NCBI GenBank assembly: GCA_000720995.1
Contig: JOEL01000010.1
Location: 62,001 to 126,000, forward strand
Direction of reading: 5' to 3'
Source: Streptomyces celluloflavus
Lineage (GTDB): Bacteria > Actinomycetota > Actinomycetes > Streptomycetales > Streptomycetaceae
DNA length: 64,000 nucleotides
Part shown: in pieces, positions 55,626 through 64,000 of the stretch
How the letters are laid out: each line of letters starts with the position of its first letter
How positions within the stretch are numbered: the first letter of the stretch is position 1
Made by a program: the position numbers and the translations under genes
Notes under the pieces: model-generated
What the model was told of the DNA's origin: nothing
Seen by the model: the letters and a program-made list of their open reading frames with translations, nothing else
Database searches by the model: none

Positions 55626-56639
55626 TTACGGGATCAGGACGACCTTCCCCATGGTGGCGCGGCTTTCCAGGGCGTGGTGGGCGGCGGACGCCTCGGCCAG
55701 GGGGAAGCGCTGGACCTCCGGTACGAGCCGGCCGGCCGCCGCCTCCGCCAGCGCCGCGGTTTCCAAGGTGCGGATCGGGTTGTCGCCGCCGGCCCTGGCC
55801 AGCATCGGCGGGCCGACGACCCGCTCGGAGGTGATGCCGCGGGCTGCCAGTTCGTCGTCCGTGAACTCCAGCGGGCCGCCGGTGAGCAGGCCGCCCGAGG
55901 ACCAGCCGGAGACGAGGTGCCGGCCCCCTCGGGCGAGCAGGTCCACGGCGGCCAGGCCGGCTTCGCCGCCGACCGAGTCGAAGACGATGGTGGCACCGGC
56001 CGCGGCACGCTCGTCGAGGAAGACGCGGACCAGGGACGGCCAATCGGTGTCGGTGTAGTCGACGGCGAGGTCGGCGCCCAGTTCGCGGACCCGCGCCACC
56101 TTCGTCAGGCCGCCGGCCAGGCCGATGACCGTCGCTCCGGTGTTCTTCGCGTACTGGACGAGCAGTGAGCCGATGCCGCCGGCCGCCGCGGTGACGATCA
56201 CGGTGTCGTCGGAGGTGAGGTCGGCGAAGAGCAGGATGCCCATGGTGGTGCGGCCGGTGCCGATCATGGCGACGGCCTGGCCCGCGTCGAGTCCCTCGGG
56301 AATCGCGTGCAGCCGGTCGGCGGCGACCACGGCCAGTTCGGCGTAGCCGCCGGGGACCATGCCGAGGTGGGTGACGACCCGGCGGCCGAGCCAGGCGGGG
56401 TCGGTGCCCTCGCCGAGGGCGTCCACGGTGCCGGCGACCTCCCGGCCGGGGATCGTCGGCAGCTCGGGAAGCGGCGCCGGGCCGCCCTGCTTGCCCGCGC
56501 GCAGAGCCGCGTCCAGGACGTGGACGCCGGCCGCGGCCACGGCGATGCGGACCTCGCCGGGCCCCGGTCGGGGGTCCTCGGCCGTCTCGTAGGTGAGATT
56601 TGCCGCGGGGCCGAAGGCGTGCAGGCGTATGGCGTGCAT
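55626..56639 (-). CDS. Zinc-type alcohol dehydrogenase-like quinone oxidoreductase
   Basis: 337 residues. MDR superfamily: MHAIRLHAFGPAANLTYETA, IPGREVAGTVDALGEG, and the NADPH site VTAAAGGIGSLLVQYAK. Zinc ligands are absent, as in quinone oxidoreductases. Probably reduces quinones or reactive carbonyls. A MerR/SoxR-type operator lies about 125 nt upstream. Confidence 0.88.
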   Translation of the reverse strand: MHAIRLHAFGPAANLTYETAEDPRPGPGEVRIAVAAAGVHVLDAALRAGKQGGPAPLPELPTIPGREVAGTVDALGEGTDPAWLGRRVVTHLGMVPGGYAELAVVAADRLHAIPEGLDAGQAVAMIGTGRTTMGILLFADLTSDDTVIVTAAAGGIGSLLVQYAKNTGATVIGLAGGLTKVARVRELGADLAVDYTDTDWPSLVRVFLDERAAAGATIVFDSVGGEAGLAAVDLLARGGRHLVSGWSSGGLLTGGPLEFTDDELAARGITSERVVGPPMLARAGGDNPIRTLETAALAEAAAGRLVPEVQRFPLAEASAAHHALESRATMGKVVLIP

Positions 56640-56764
56640 GGTGGTGCGTCTCCTTGAGGCGGGGAGGGAAGGGAGCGGAGGGAGGGCGGGATGGGGCGCG
56701 GGTGGTCGGTGGGGTCGGCCACGTCTGCCCCGTGCGGCTGGTGTGCAACTGCCGTCACTCTGCT

Positions 56765-56784
56765 ACCTCAAGGTTGGTTGAGGT
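56765..56784 (-). promoter_or_regulatory. MerR/SoxR-type operator-promoter
   Basis: ACCTCAAGGTTGGTTGAGGT is a 20-bp dyad (7-bp perfect arms). On the minus strand it is preceded by TTGACC, which with a long spacer typical of MerR promoters leads to a possible -10 near 56760. Compare the SoxR box ACCTCAAGTTAACTTGAGGT. Confidence 0.65.
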
Positions 56785-56789
56785 CAACT

Positions 56790-57348
56790 GTTTTCTCGTG
56801 GCGCCGGCCTCTCGTGCTGTACGGCGTCTTTGCGTCCTGCGGCGTCTTTGTGGAGTGAGGCGTCTTTGGGCAGCGCGGCACCTTCCTGCCGTGAGATGGC
56901 GTGAGGTGGCGTGGGATGCCGTGTGGCGTCGGCGGGCAGGGCGAGTGCCGCTGTCTTGATGGCGCTGTGGAAGGAGACTTCGCAGCGCAGACGCGGCGCC
57001 GAGACCTGGTCGCCCCGTCAGTGGAAGGGCGTGGGTTGGGGCGCCGGATGGGCCTGTGGATTGCGCTGTGTGGTGGTGGGCTGGGACGGGTGGCGGGGTG
57101 CCGGATGTGACACGCGCTTCGGGGATTTTCTGTTTTTGCAGGTCAAGCGGTGGGTGCAGGGTGAGCGGCGGGGCGTTGTCAGTGGTGTGGTTCACGATGG
57201 GGTGTGCGGACAGTGACGGGGTCTGCGAGCGGTGACCGGTTCGGGGGCCGAGCGGTTCGTGGGCATCGATCGCGGGCGGCGGTCCCCGTCACGGGATGCG
57301 GAAGACGGATGCGGAAGAACGAACGGGCACGAGCGGTACGGAAAGGCG
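56790..57348. other. 559-bp gene-free region with short repeats
   Basis: GCGTCTTTG occurs three times at about 56824-56868, and GGCGTGRG-type units follow at 56895-56930. No supported gene; the expected divergent merR gene is not found here. Confidence 0.5.
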
Positions 57349-58026
57349 GTGGCTCGCGTGGCTGGGCGCGGTAAGGAGACGGTGCGGGCGGTACGGCGGC
57401 CGGAGGTGCGGTTGCCCGAGTTGCAGCCGTACGACGGCGGGGAGCTGGAGTCCGAAGGGGATTACGACGGGCTGGAGTTCGCGGATGCCGACTGGGTGGG
57501 CCAGGTGGCGCGCGGCGCGCGTTTCATGGACTGTGCCGTGCGGCGGTGTGCGCTGGACGAGACGGTGCTGAGCCGGGCGCGGATCATCGACAGCGTGCTG
57601 AGCAGTGTGCGGGGCGTCGGGACCGACCTGTCCCAGGCATCACTGCGTGATGTGGAGGTGTCGGACGCCCGGCTCGGCGGGGCGCAGTTGCACGGTGCGG
57701 TGCTGGAGCGGGTCGTGGTGCGCGGTGGGAAGATCGACTTCCTCAATCTGCGCACAGCGAAGCTGCGGGATGTCGCCTTCGAAGGGTGCGTGCTGGTCGA
57801 GGCGGACTTCTCGGGCGCGGAGCTGCAGCGGGTGACGTTCGACGACTGCACCATCGCACGGGCGGATTTCACCGGCGCGCGGATGAAGGATGTCGATCTG
57901 CGCGGTGCGGCCGCGGTGGACATCACGCGGGGGATCGACCGGCTGGACGGAGCGGTGATCAGTCCGACCCAACTGCTGGATCTGGCACCGGCGTTCGCGA
58001 CGGCGATAGGCGTACGGGTGGAGTGA
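57349..58026 (+). CDS. Pentapeptide-repeat protein
   Basis: 225 residues; start at the GTG 57349 (GTG 57358 possible) behind GGAAAGGC. The middle has quadrilateral beta-helix repeats of the A(D/N)LxX type: LSQASLRDVEVSDARLGGAQ and LVEADFSGAELQ...ARADFTGARMKDVDLRGA. Similar proteins protect DNA gyrase from quinolones or act as scaffolds; no gyrase link is visible. Confidence 0.82.
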   Translation: MARVAGRGKETVRAVRRPEVRLPELQPYDGGELESEGDYDGLEFADADWVGQVARGARFMDCAVRRCALDETVLSRARIIDSVLSSVRGVGTDLSQASLRDVEVSDARLGGAQLHGAVLERVVVRGGKIDFLNLRTAKLRDVAFEGCVLVEADFSGAELQRVTFDDCTIARADFTGARMKDVDLRGAAAVDITRGIDRLDGAVISPTQLLDLAPAFATAIGVRVE

Positions 58027-58139
58027 GTGAGTAAGGGGAGAGGGGCGGGGGAGTGAGGGAGCGGGGGGTGACGGTCGGGAGCGTCGACGGGGCGCGGACG
58101 CGGGCGTGGGGCGCCGAAGGGGGCGGTGGTCGGCCGGTC

Positions 58140-58248
58140 CGGTGATGGCCCGCTGGTGATCCGTTGGTGATCAGCGGGTGGTCCGCGGGTGATCCACGGT
58201 GGCCCGAGTGTGGTCCGGCTGCTGCCCGGTGGTGATCCGGGCGTGGTC
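58140..58248. repeat. Degenerate 11-bp tandem repeat array (10 units)
   Basis: Ten units, all 11 bp except one of 10 bp, with consensus CGSGGGTGRTC (for example CGCTGGTGATC at 58151, CGTTGGTGATC, AGCGGGTGGTC, CGCGGGTGATC). Located between two convergent genes, ending over the stop of the right one. Confidence 0.75.
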
Positions 58249-58744
58249 AGACGCGGGGGAAGCGGGCCTGGAGGTCCCAGATGACCGGGTTGTCGTCGAG
58301 GCCGTCGTGCATATCGGTGAGGTCGGCGATCAGGTCGTGCAGAAAGTCGCGGGCCTCCCGGCGCAGGGCGGAGTGGTTGAAGCTGAGCGGGGGCTCGTCG
58401 GCCGGCATCCAGTCGGCGTCGATGTCCACCCACCCGAAGCGGCGCTCGAAGAGCAGCCGGTCGCTGGACTCGGTGAAGTCCAGCTCGGCGTGGATGGTGC
58501 GGGCGGAGCGGTTGCCGCGCGGGTCGCGATCGAGCTGTTCGACGATGTCGCACAGCGCCCAGGCGAAGTCGAGGACCGGTACCCATCCCCAGGAGGTGGA
58601 CAGCTCGCGGTCCGCCTTGGTGTCGGCGATGTAGACATCGCCGCAGAAGAGGTCGTGGCGCAGCGTGTGCACGTCCGCGGTCCGGTAGTCCATCTGAGGG
58701 GGGTCCGGGAAGCGGCGGGAGAGGGAGTAGCCGAGGTCGATCAC
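58247..58744 (-). CDS. Conserved hypothetical protein
   Basis: 165 residues from the ATG at 58744. Soluble, rich in Asp and Trp: YIADTKADRELSTSWGWVPV, WALCDIVEQLDRDPRG, ELDFTESSDRLLFERRFGWV and FLHDLIADLTDMHDG. I recall similar proteins in Streptomyces but no function. Not part of an obvious operon. Confidence 0.6.
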   Translation of the reverse strand: MIDLGYSLSRRFPDPPQMDYRTADVHTLRHDLFCGDVYIADTKADRELSTSWGWVPVLDFAWALCDIVEQLDRDPRGNRSARTIHAELDFTESSDRLLFERRFGWVDIDADWMPADEPPLSFNHSALRREARDFLHDLIADLTDMHDGLDDNPVIWDLQARFPRV

Positions 58745-59160
58745 CCCTTGATGGTGTCACGCCGGTGGGACGGACCGCCCACACCGGCCGGTCCACGGCC
58801 CGCCAGGGGAATGCGCGGCAAACGATCAGAGCGTCGCGCTGCTTCACGGGAACGGCGCTGCTTCATGGGACCGGCGGTTCATGGGACCGGTGGTTCACTG
58901 ATCCGACGGATTGCCGATCATGCGGTTTCGCTGGTCCGGCGGATCACTGCGATCACTGAGTGCCTCACTGGTTCGCCGGTTCGCCGGTTCGTCGTCGTTC
59001 CACGGGTTCGGGCCACTGATTCGTCCCGCTGATTCGTCCCAGCAGTCCGGTGGTCCGTCCCACTGTTTCGTCTCTGTTTCGTCTCTGTGCTTCAGCGATT
59101 CCGTGGGTAGTTATGGAGACCCCATGGATTCAGAGGGTGGGGAGAGGGTGGGGAATAGTC
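58745..59160. repeat. 416-bp gene-free region of degenerate direct repeats
   Basis: CTGCTTCAYGGGAMCGGCG-type units (about 58846-58895), three GGTTCGYC units (about 58973-58996), TGATTCGTCCC twice (59018-59041), TGTTTCGTCTC twice (59064-59085). Nothing coding is supported. Confidence 0.6.
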
Positions 59161-60555
59161 ATGTCTGGTTCCATATTGCGGCGTTCAGGTATCGCCCTGA
59201 TCTCGACGGCCGTGCTGGTGGCGTTACCGGTGCTGCCGTTCCGGCCGGCCGGACTCGGGGTGCAGGGGGCGGCGGCGGTAACGGCGTCCGCGGCCTCCGG
59301 ACCTGAAGGGGCAGTCGCCGGTCAGCGCACGGGTCAGGGTCAGGGGCACAGCGCAGGACGCGTGACACCCGGCGACAGACCCGGCAGCGGGCTCGGCGGC
59401 CGGTGGCGTGGTGGCTGGGCCGCCTCGCCGCAGGCGCCGGCCGGCGGGAACGGTCAGAACTGGTCCGAGACCGGGTTCGTCCGGCAGACGGTCCGGCAGG
59501 TCGTCCGCGTCAGTACCGGCGGTTCGCGGGCCCGCATAGAGCTGTCGAACCGGTACGGCAGTACGCCGCTGAAGGTGGCCGGCGCGTCCATCGCCCGTAC
59601 GGCGCGGGGTGCTTCGGTGCGGCCGGGGTCGGTACGGGCGCTGACCTTCGGGCACGGCCGGTCGGCGACCATACCGGCCGGCGGCGAGCTGCGCAGCGAC
59701 GGCGTCGGGCTGACGGTCGGCGCCCTGGAGTCGCTGACCGTCACGCTGTATCTGGACGCGCCGACCGGCCCGGCCACGTTCCACGCACTGGCCATGGCCA
59801 CCAGCTACCGGGCGGCCGGCGATCACCGCTCCGACACCGGGGCCGCGGCCTTCGCCGAGACCTCGCGGTCCTGGTACTACCTCTCGGGCATCGAGCTCTC
59901 CGGCGGCCGGGCCGCGCATCGGGACGCCGTGGTGACCTTCGGGGACTCCATCACCGACGGCTACGGCTCCACACCCGATGCCAACCGCCGTTATCCGGAC
60001 GCGCTGGCCGAGCGGTTCGCCGCCACCGGGCGGTCGCGGAGCGTCCTCAATGCAGGCATCAGCGGGAACCAGCTGACCAACGACACGAGCGGGTCCGGTG
60101 AGAAGGGTGTGGCCCGCTTCCGGAAGGACGTACTGGACGAGTCGAATGTCGGCACGGTCATCGTGCTGGAGGGCATCAACGACATCGGTGCGAGCGAGCG
60201 GAGCATCACATCGGACAGCCTGACGCCGGAGGTATCGGTGCGGCAACTGATCGCCGGGCAGCGGGAGTTGATACGGCAGGCGCACAGCAGGGGTGTCAAG
60301 GTGATCGGCGCGACGCTGACTCCGTTCAAGGGTGCCTCGTATTACACCGAGCGGGGCGAGGCCAAGCGCGATGCGCTCAACGACTGGATACGGACCTCCG
60401 GTGAGTTCGACGGGGTGCTGGACCTGGATCACGCCCTGTCCGACCCCGCCGACCGGCACCGGATCGCGGCCCCCTATGACGTCGGCGACCATCTGCACCC
60501 GAGCGACGCCGGCTACCGCGCGATGGCCGCGGCGGTGGACCTCGACGCCCTCTGA
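59161..60555 (+). CDS. Secreted SGNH/GDSL hydrolase
   Basis: 464 residues from the ATG at 59161. A signal peptide (about 1-45) and a Gly/Arg-rich linker lead to a beta-sandwich-like N-terminal part, then the SGNH domain: block I VVTFGDSITDGYG (Ser nucleophile), block II NAGISGNQL, block III VIVLEGINDIG, block V DHLHPSDAGYRAMA (Asp and His). Lipase, esterase or polysaccharide deacetylase activity outside the cell is likely. Substrate unknown. Confidence 0.9.
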   Translation: MSGSILRRSGIALISTAVLVALPVLPFRPAGLGVQGAAAVTASAASGPEGAVAGQRTGQGQGHSAGRVTPGDRPGSGLGGRWRGGWAASPQAPAGGNGQNWSETGFVRQTVRQVVRVSTGGSRARIELSNRYGSTPLKVAGASIARTARGASVRPGSVRALTFGHGRSATIPAGGELRSDGVGLTVGALESLTVTLYLDAPTGPATFHALAMATSYRAAGDHRSDTGAAAFAETSRSWYYLSGIELSGGRAAHRDAVVTFGDSITDGYGSTPDANRRYPDALAERFAATGRSRSVLNAGISGNQLTNDTSGSGEKGVARFRKDVLDESNVGTVIVLEGINDIGASERSITSDSLTPEVSVRQLIAGQRELIRQAHSRGVKVIGATLTPFKGASYYTERGEAKRDALNDWIRTSGEFDGVLDLDHALSDPADRHRIAAPYDVGDHLHPSDAGYRAMAAAVDLDAL

Positions 60556-60791
60556 GGCGGCGGTGCGGGGGATGGATGGACGGACGGGAGGTGGGCAGGT
60601 AGGCGGATGGCCGGGTGCGGGCGTGAAGCTCGGCGCGGTGATACGAGCCGCGATCCGGCCCGTGACCGGAACCCTGAGCCGAACCGTATGGCCCGCCTCG
60701 CTCCAGGGCGCCCCGCGCACCCCGGCGCTCCCGCCGGTCCTTCCTCATCCCGCCCCGTGCCGCACGCGCCGCGCCGTCTCGCGTACCCCCG

Positions 60792-61559
60792 CTACGGCAG
60801 GGTCAGCACCCGCGGCCCCTCGTCCGTGATCGCGACGGTGTGCTCGAAGTGGGCGGCGCGGCTGCCGTCCGAGGTGCGTAGCGTCCAGCCGTCGGTGGCG
60901 GCGTAGTAGTCATTGCCGCCGCCGGCGAGGAACATCGGCTCGATGGCGATCACCAGGCCGTGGCGGAGGCGGAATCCGCGGCCGGGGCGGCCGTCGTTGG
61001 GGACGGGCGGGTCCTCGTGCATCCGGCGGCCGATGCCGTGGCCGCCGAAGTCCTCCGGGATGCCGTAACCGGCCGCCCGCCCGATGCTGCCGATCGCGTG
61101 CGCGATGTCGCCGATCCGGGCGCCGACTACGGCCGCCGCGATCCCCGCCTCCAGCGCCTGCCGGGTGGTGTCCATCAGGCGGCGGTCCTCGGGGCGCGGT
61201 GTGCCGATGGTGAAGCTGAGGGCCGCGTCGCCGGCCCAGCCGTCCACGATGGCGCCGCAGTCGATGCTCACCAGGTCGCCATCGCGCAGCCGGTAGGTGT
61301 CCGGGATGCCGTGCACGATTGCGTCGTTGACGGAAATGCAGATGACCGCGGGGAACGGGGTGGGCGCGAAGGACGGCCGGTAGTTGAGGAACGGTGAGGT
61401 GGCGCCGGCCTCGCGCAGGACCGTACGGGCAACCTCGTCCAGGTCCAGCAGCCGCATCCCGGGGGCGGCCGCCGCGCGCACCGCCGCCAGCGCGTCGCCG
61501 ACGACCCGGCCGGCCACCCGCATCGCGTCCAGCGCTGCATCCGTCTTGATCTCCACCAT
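60792..61559 (-). CDS. map: Methionine aminopeptidase, type I
   Basis: 255 residues. Metal ligands: VSIDCGAIVDGWAGDAAL (two Asp), GGHGIGRRMHEDP (His), VIAIEPMF (Glu) and FEHTVAITDEGP (Glu). Removes the initiator Met from new proteins. No N-terminal extension. Streptomyces often has several copies; this one is divergent from an XRE regulator and has its operator array upstream, which suggests a regulated, second copy rather than the ribosomal-operon one. Confidence 0.93.
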   Translation of the reverse strand: MVEIKTDAALDAMRVAGRVVGDALAAVRAAAAPGMRLLDLDEVARTVLREAGATSPFLNYRPSFAPTPFPAVICISVNDAIVHGIPDTYRLRDGDLVSIDCGAIVDGWAGDAALSFTIGTPRPEDRRLMDTTRQALEAGIAAAVVGARIGDIAHAIGSIGRAAGYGIPEDFGGHGIGRRMHEDPPVPNDGRPGRGFRLRHGLVIAIEPMFLAGGGNDYYAATDGWTLRTSDGSRAAHFEHTVAITDEGPRVLTLP

Positions 61560-61599
61560 GGGTACGACCTCCTGCCCGGCCCTGCCGCGGTGCGGTGGG

Positions 61600-61640
61600 C
61601 GGTATTTATTTACCGGTATTTGTATACCGGTATTAGTATC
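61600..61640. promoter_or_regulatory. GGTAT-type operator array between map and the XRE gene
   Basis: GGTATTTATTTACC (61600), GGTATTTGTATACC (61615; GGTAT-N4-ATACC) and GGTATTAGTATC (about 61630) are three similar dyads 14-15 bp apart. ACCGGTATTWGTAT is a tandem 14-bp direct repeat (61612-61639). A likely site for the XRE protein encoded next to it. Confidence 0.65.
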
Positions 61641-61646
61641 ACGGGC

Positions 61647-61976
61647 ATGGTGCGAACTCCATTGACCCCTTGGGAACGTGAGCGCGGCGAGCGGCTGGGT
61701 GCGCTGCTGCGCGCGGCGCGCGGCGACCGCAGCATGGTCGAGGTCGCGGCGGGGGCGGGACTGTCCGCCGAGACGCTGCGCAAGATCGAGACGGGGCGTG
61801 TGCCGACCCCGGCGTTCTTCACCATGGCCGCCCTCGCGGGCGCGCTCGGCCTGTCGTTGGACGAACTGGCCGTCCTGGCGGCACCTGACGCCGAGGCGGA
61901 GGGGGCGCGGGACGGTACGGAAGGCGGGGCGCGGAGTGTGGTGCGGGGTGGGGCGCGGCGCGGAGTGGCTGCGTAG
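61647..61976 (+). CDS. XRE-family transcriptional regulator
   Basis: 109 residues from the ATG at 61647. HTH: RLGALLRAARGDRSMVEVAA, GLSAETLRKIETGRVPTPAF. The C-terminal 30 residues are low-complexity. Divergent from map with the operator array between, so probably auto-regulated and acting on map. Confidence 0.82.
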   Translation: MVRTPLTPWERERGERLGALLRAARGDRSMVEVAAGAGLSAETLRKIETGRVPTPAFFTMAALAGALGLSLDELAVLAAPDAEAEGARDGTEGGARSVVRGGARRGVAA

Positions 61977-62311
61977 GCGGCGCGTGCGGCTGGTTCGGTC
62001 GGTTCGGCCGGTTCGGGCGTTTCAGCCACGTTCGCGCTTCGGCCCGCCTGCGCTCTCGTCGCGGGCCCGGCTCGTCTCCGGCCGGCCCCTGTCCCCGTCT
62101 CCGTCCCCGGGCATGACGGAGGGCCGGCCCCCGTATGGGAACCGGCCCTCTGTGCGGTCATGCGGCCGCATGCTCCGGCGTCGGCGCGGTCATCCGGCGG
62201 CCGTGGCCGTCCTGCCGTCGTAGCCGTCCGGCGGCCGGGGTCACCCGGCCACCACGATCACCACGGCCGCCGCGATCACCGCGCGCACCGCCGCCAACCA
62301 GGCATTCGGAC
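61977..62311. other. 335-bp region between convergent XRE and terD genes
   Basis: Contains GGTTCGG-type repeats (61990-62020) and the hairpin at 62119-62150; no supported gene. Confidence 0.5.
62119..62150. terminator. Hairpin terminator
   Basis: GAGGGCCGG and CCGGCCCTC, 9-bp perfect stem, 14-nt loop, between convergent genes. Confidence 0.75.
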
Positions 62312-62887
62312 TCAGACGTTGACGCCGAAGTCCTGGGCGATGCCGGCGAGGCCCGAGGCGTAGCCCTGGCCGACGGCGCGGAACTTCCACTCGGTGCCGT
62401 TGCGGTACAGCTCGCCGAAGACCATGGCGGTCTCGGTCGCGGCGTCCTCGCTGAGGTCGTAGCGCGCGATCTCGGCGCCGCCGGCCTGGTTGATGATGCG
62501 GATGAAGGCGTTCCGCACCTGGCCGAAGTTCTGGCTGCGGTTCTCGGCGTCGTAGATGGAGACCGGGAAGACGATCTTCTCGATGTCGGCCGGCAGGCCC
62601 GCCAGGTTGACCTTGATCTGCTCGTCGTCGCCCTCGCCCGCACCGGTGGTGTTGTCGCCGGTGTGCTCGATGGACTTGTCGGGCGTGACCTTGTTGTTGA
62701 AGAAGACGAAGTGCTGGTCCGAGAAGACCTTGCCGCTCGGGTTGACCGCGATGGCGCTCGCGTCGAGGTCGAAATCCGTGCCGGTGGTGGTGCGGACGTC
62801 CCAGCCGAGGCCGACCGTGACGGCGGTCAGGCCCGGGGCTTCCTTGGTGAGCGAGACGTTGCCGCCCTTGGACAGGCTTACAGGCAT
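62312..62887 (-). CDS. TerD-family protein
   Basis: 191 residues from the ATG at 62887 ([18 protein letters not shown]). TerD fold with Ca-binding Asp-rich loops: [13 protein letters not shown] and [17 protein letters not shown]. Chemical-stress and tellurite-resistance family; streptomycetes carry many copies, some affecting differentiation. Cytoplasmic. Confidence 0.92.
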   Translation of the reverse strand: MPVSLSKGGNVSLTKEAPGLTAVTVGLGWDVRTTTGTDFDLDASAIAVNPSGKVFSDQHFVFFNNKVTPDKSIEHTGDNTTGAGEGDDEQIKVNLAGLPADIEKIVFPVSIYDAENRSQNFGQVRNAFIRIINQAGGAEIARYDLSEDAATETAMVFGELYRNGTEWKFRAVGQGYASGLAGIAQDFGVNV

Positions 62888-63302
62888 GGGATGTCCCTTT
62901 CCTCGTGGGTTCGTCGGGCTCCGTACTGCGGACGAAGCTGCCGTCACCCACCACAACGCAGGCAAGGCGCCACGGGGTTCCAGCCCTCTTTACTTTCTTT
63001 ACTGATTCCTGACGCCGAGGTTACCGAGACGGGGGTGGGGTGGGAGGGGTGGAGGGGTGCGCGTGGCCGCATGTGCTGGCGGGGCGGGACGGGGCGTATC
63101 CCGGCAGCTTGCCCTGCGGCGCACGTCGGTGCTTCCGGCCGCCTGTCCTCCCGTCCGCGCTCTTGTCTGACGGTGCGTCAGGCGCGACGATGGCCCGGCC
63201 CTGCCGCCCTTTCTTCCGCCGTCGCTCCCGTTCACCGTCTTCGGTGCGTTATAGGGCGTCAGGGCCGTATTCGGTACGGCTCGCGGTGAAGGAGTCCAAG
63301 TG
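62888..63302. other. 415-bp gene-free region
   Basis: Must contain the divergent promoters of terD and the oxidoreductase. No strong repeat or gene is seen. Confidence 0.4.
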
Positions 63303-64000
63303 GTGCGGATACTGCCCGAGGGGCGGCTGTCGTACGGGATGCAGCTGCCCGTCCAGTCGCAGAGCACGATCTACGCGGAGGAGTGGGAGGCGGCGGCCGG
63401 GCCCGCGGACCTGGTGGAGATCGCGCGGGCCGCGGACCGGTACGGGTTCGCGTATATCGCCTGCTGTGAGCACATCGCGATTCCGCGGCGGCTGGCCGGG
63501 CCGATGAGCACCGTCTGGTACGACCCGGTCGCCACGCTCGCGCATCTCGCGGCCGTCACGGAGCGGGTCCGGCTGCTGAGCCATGTCGCGGTGGTCGGGC
63601 TCAGGCATCCGCTGATCAGCGCCAAGCAGTACGCGACGCTGGACGCGCTCTCCGGCGGGCGGCTCATTCTCGGAGTCGGCGCCGGGCACGTCCGGGAGGA
63701 GTTCGAGGCGCTGGGGGTGGCGTTCGAGCGGCGTGGGGCGGTGCTCGACGAGACGATCGACGCGCTCAAGGCGGCGCTCGGACCGGAGGAGTTCCCGGAG
63801 TTCCAGGGGAAGCGGTTCGGCTTCTCGGGGCTGGGGCAGGCGCCGCGGCCGGTGCAGACGCCGCGACCGCCGATCTGGGTGGGCGGTTCCTCGCCCGCCG
63901 CCGTGTGCCGGGCGGCGGTCCGCGGGGACGGCTGGCTGCCGCAGGGCGACCGGCGTGAGCAGTTGCCCGCGCAGATCGCGAAGTTGCGACGCCTGCGGGA
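63303..64000 (+). CDS. LLM-class F420-dependent oxidoreductase (partial)
   Basis: 232 codons to the window edge, continuing beyond. GTG at 63303 behind AAGGAG (63289-63294). Luciferase-like TIM barrel: VEIARAADRYGFAYIACCEH, RVRLLSHVAVVGLRHPL, ALSGGRLILGVGAGHVREEF and PPIWVGGSSPAAVCRA. Predicted to use F420. Substrate unknown. No stop codon in the window. Confidence 0.88.
   Translation, partial: MRILPEGRLSYGMQLPVQSQSTIYAEEWEAAAGPADLVEIARAADRYGFAYIACCEHIAIPRRLAGPMSTVWYDPVATLAHLAAVTERVRLLSHVAVVGLRHPLISAKQYATLDALSGGRLILGVGAGHVREEFEALGVAFERRGAVLDETIDALKAALGPEEFPEFQGKRFGFSGLGQAPRPVQTPRPPIWVGGSSPAAVCRAAVRGDGWLPQGDRREQLPAQIAKLRRLR

Noticed and set aside
56755-57195. Possible decayed merR gene
   Set aside because: No MerR helix-turn-helix pattern was found in any frame; only repeats and low-complexity frames.
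62241-62320. Hydrophobic frame end (AVIAAAVVIVVAG) beyond terD
   Set aside because: Belongs to a frame running antisense or out of phase through terD; no start with a ribosome-binding site.

Overview
This window is very probably a piece of the chromosomal core of a Streptomyces (or very close streptomycete) genome. The evidence is the very high GC with strong third-position GC, GTG/TTG starts, mycothiol genes (mshD, mshA), F420-type flavoenzymes, an MsiK-type sugar-importer ATPase, the phoU/phoR-phoP locus followed by carD-ispD-ispF-cysS-rlmB, DUF397/XRE pairs and a polyphosphate kinase-CHAD-Nudix cluster. No secondary-metabolite cluster, rRNA operon or CRISPR array is visible; there is one tRNA (tRNA-Thr, TGT). 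Layout: 1-1.5 kb holds a secreted 5'-nucleotidase (cut by the window edge) and mshD. 1.5-8.1 kb is an accessory block: a four-gene operon ending in a small helical protein and an NB-ARC/TPR protein that share one short motif at their C- and N-terminus respectively (a candidate amyloid-signalling NLR/effector pair), then DUF6087, DUF397 + XRE, a Cys-rich hypothetical protein and a broken gene running into an IS4-type transposase remnant. 8.1-14.8 kb is a cell-envelope island (DD-carboxypeptidase lipoprotein, DUF4097 lipoprotein, ABC transporter, divergent NarL-type two-component system), bounded on both sides by inverted copies of the same transposase 3' end. 14.9-18.4 kb: two GNAT acetyltransferases and a small ABC exporter. 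18.7-22.8 kb: ppk, CHAD, Nudix. 22.9-34.6 kb: aldo/keto reductase, methyltransferase, mshA, YbjN protein, Tat-exported beta-helix protein, XRE regulator, SigE-type sigma factor with a membrane partner, PIG-V mannosyltransferase and gpm. 34.6-37.8 kb looks like a decayed integrative element: N-terminally short integrase, two stacked 19-bp perfect inverted repeats, an I36-like secreted protein bracketed by 26-bp inverted repeats, and a 1.2-kb gene-free region rich in hairpins. 37.8-41.5 kb: an 8-cysteine 54-residue protein too short for ordinary gene calling, phoU, duplicated PHO-box-like arrays, phoR and phoP. 41.6-53.3 kb: ordered core genes (DUF461 lipoprotein, carD, ispD, ispF, PPOX protein, cysS, rlmB, DoxX protein, sugar nucleotidyltransferase, msiK, tRNA-Thr). 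53.3-64 kb: an integrase scar next to the tRNA, an M24 peptidase, a quinone oxidoreductase behind a MerR/SoxR-type operator with no regulator gene nearby, a pentapeptide-repeat protein, SGNH hydrolase, map with a divergent XRE gene and operator array, terD, and a partial LLM-family oxidoreductase. How the parts work together: phosphate is the main core theme (PhoR-PhoP and PhoU, a secreted phosphatase, polyphosphate kinase with a polyphosphate-binding CHAD protein); mycothiol synthesis is represented by its first and last enzymes; carD-ispD-ispF-cysS-rlmB is a housekeeping run. The accessory parts (NLR/effector operon, IS-bounded envelope island, integrase-associated segment, tRNA scar) are inserted between these conserved blocks. 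All calls come from reading the sequence and from remembered family knowledge; no database search was run.
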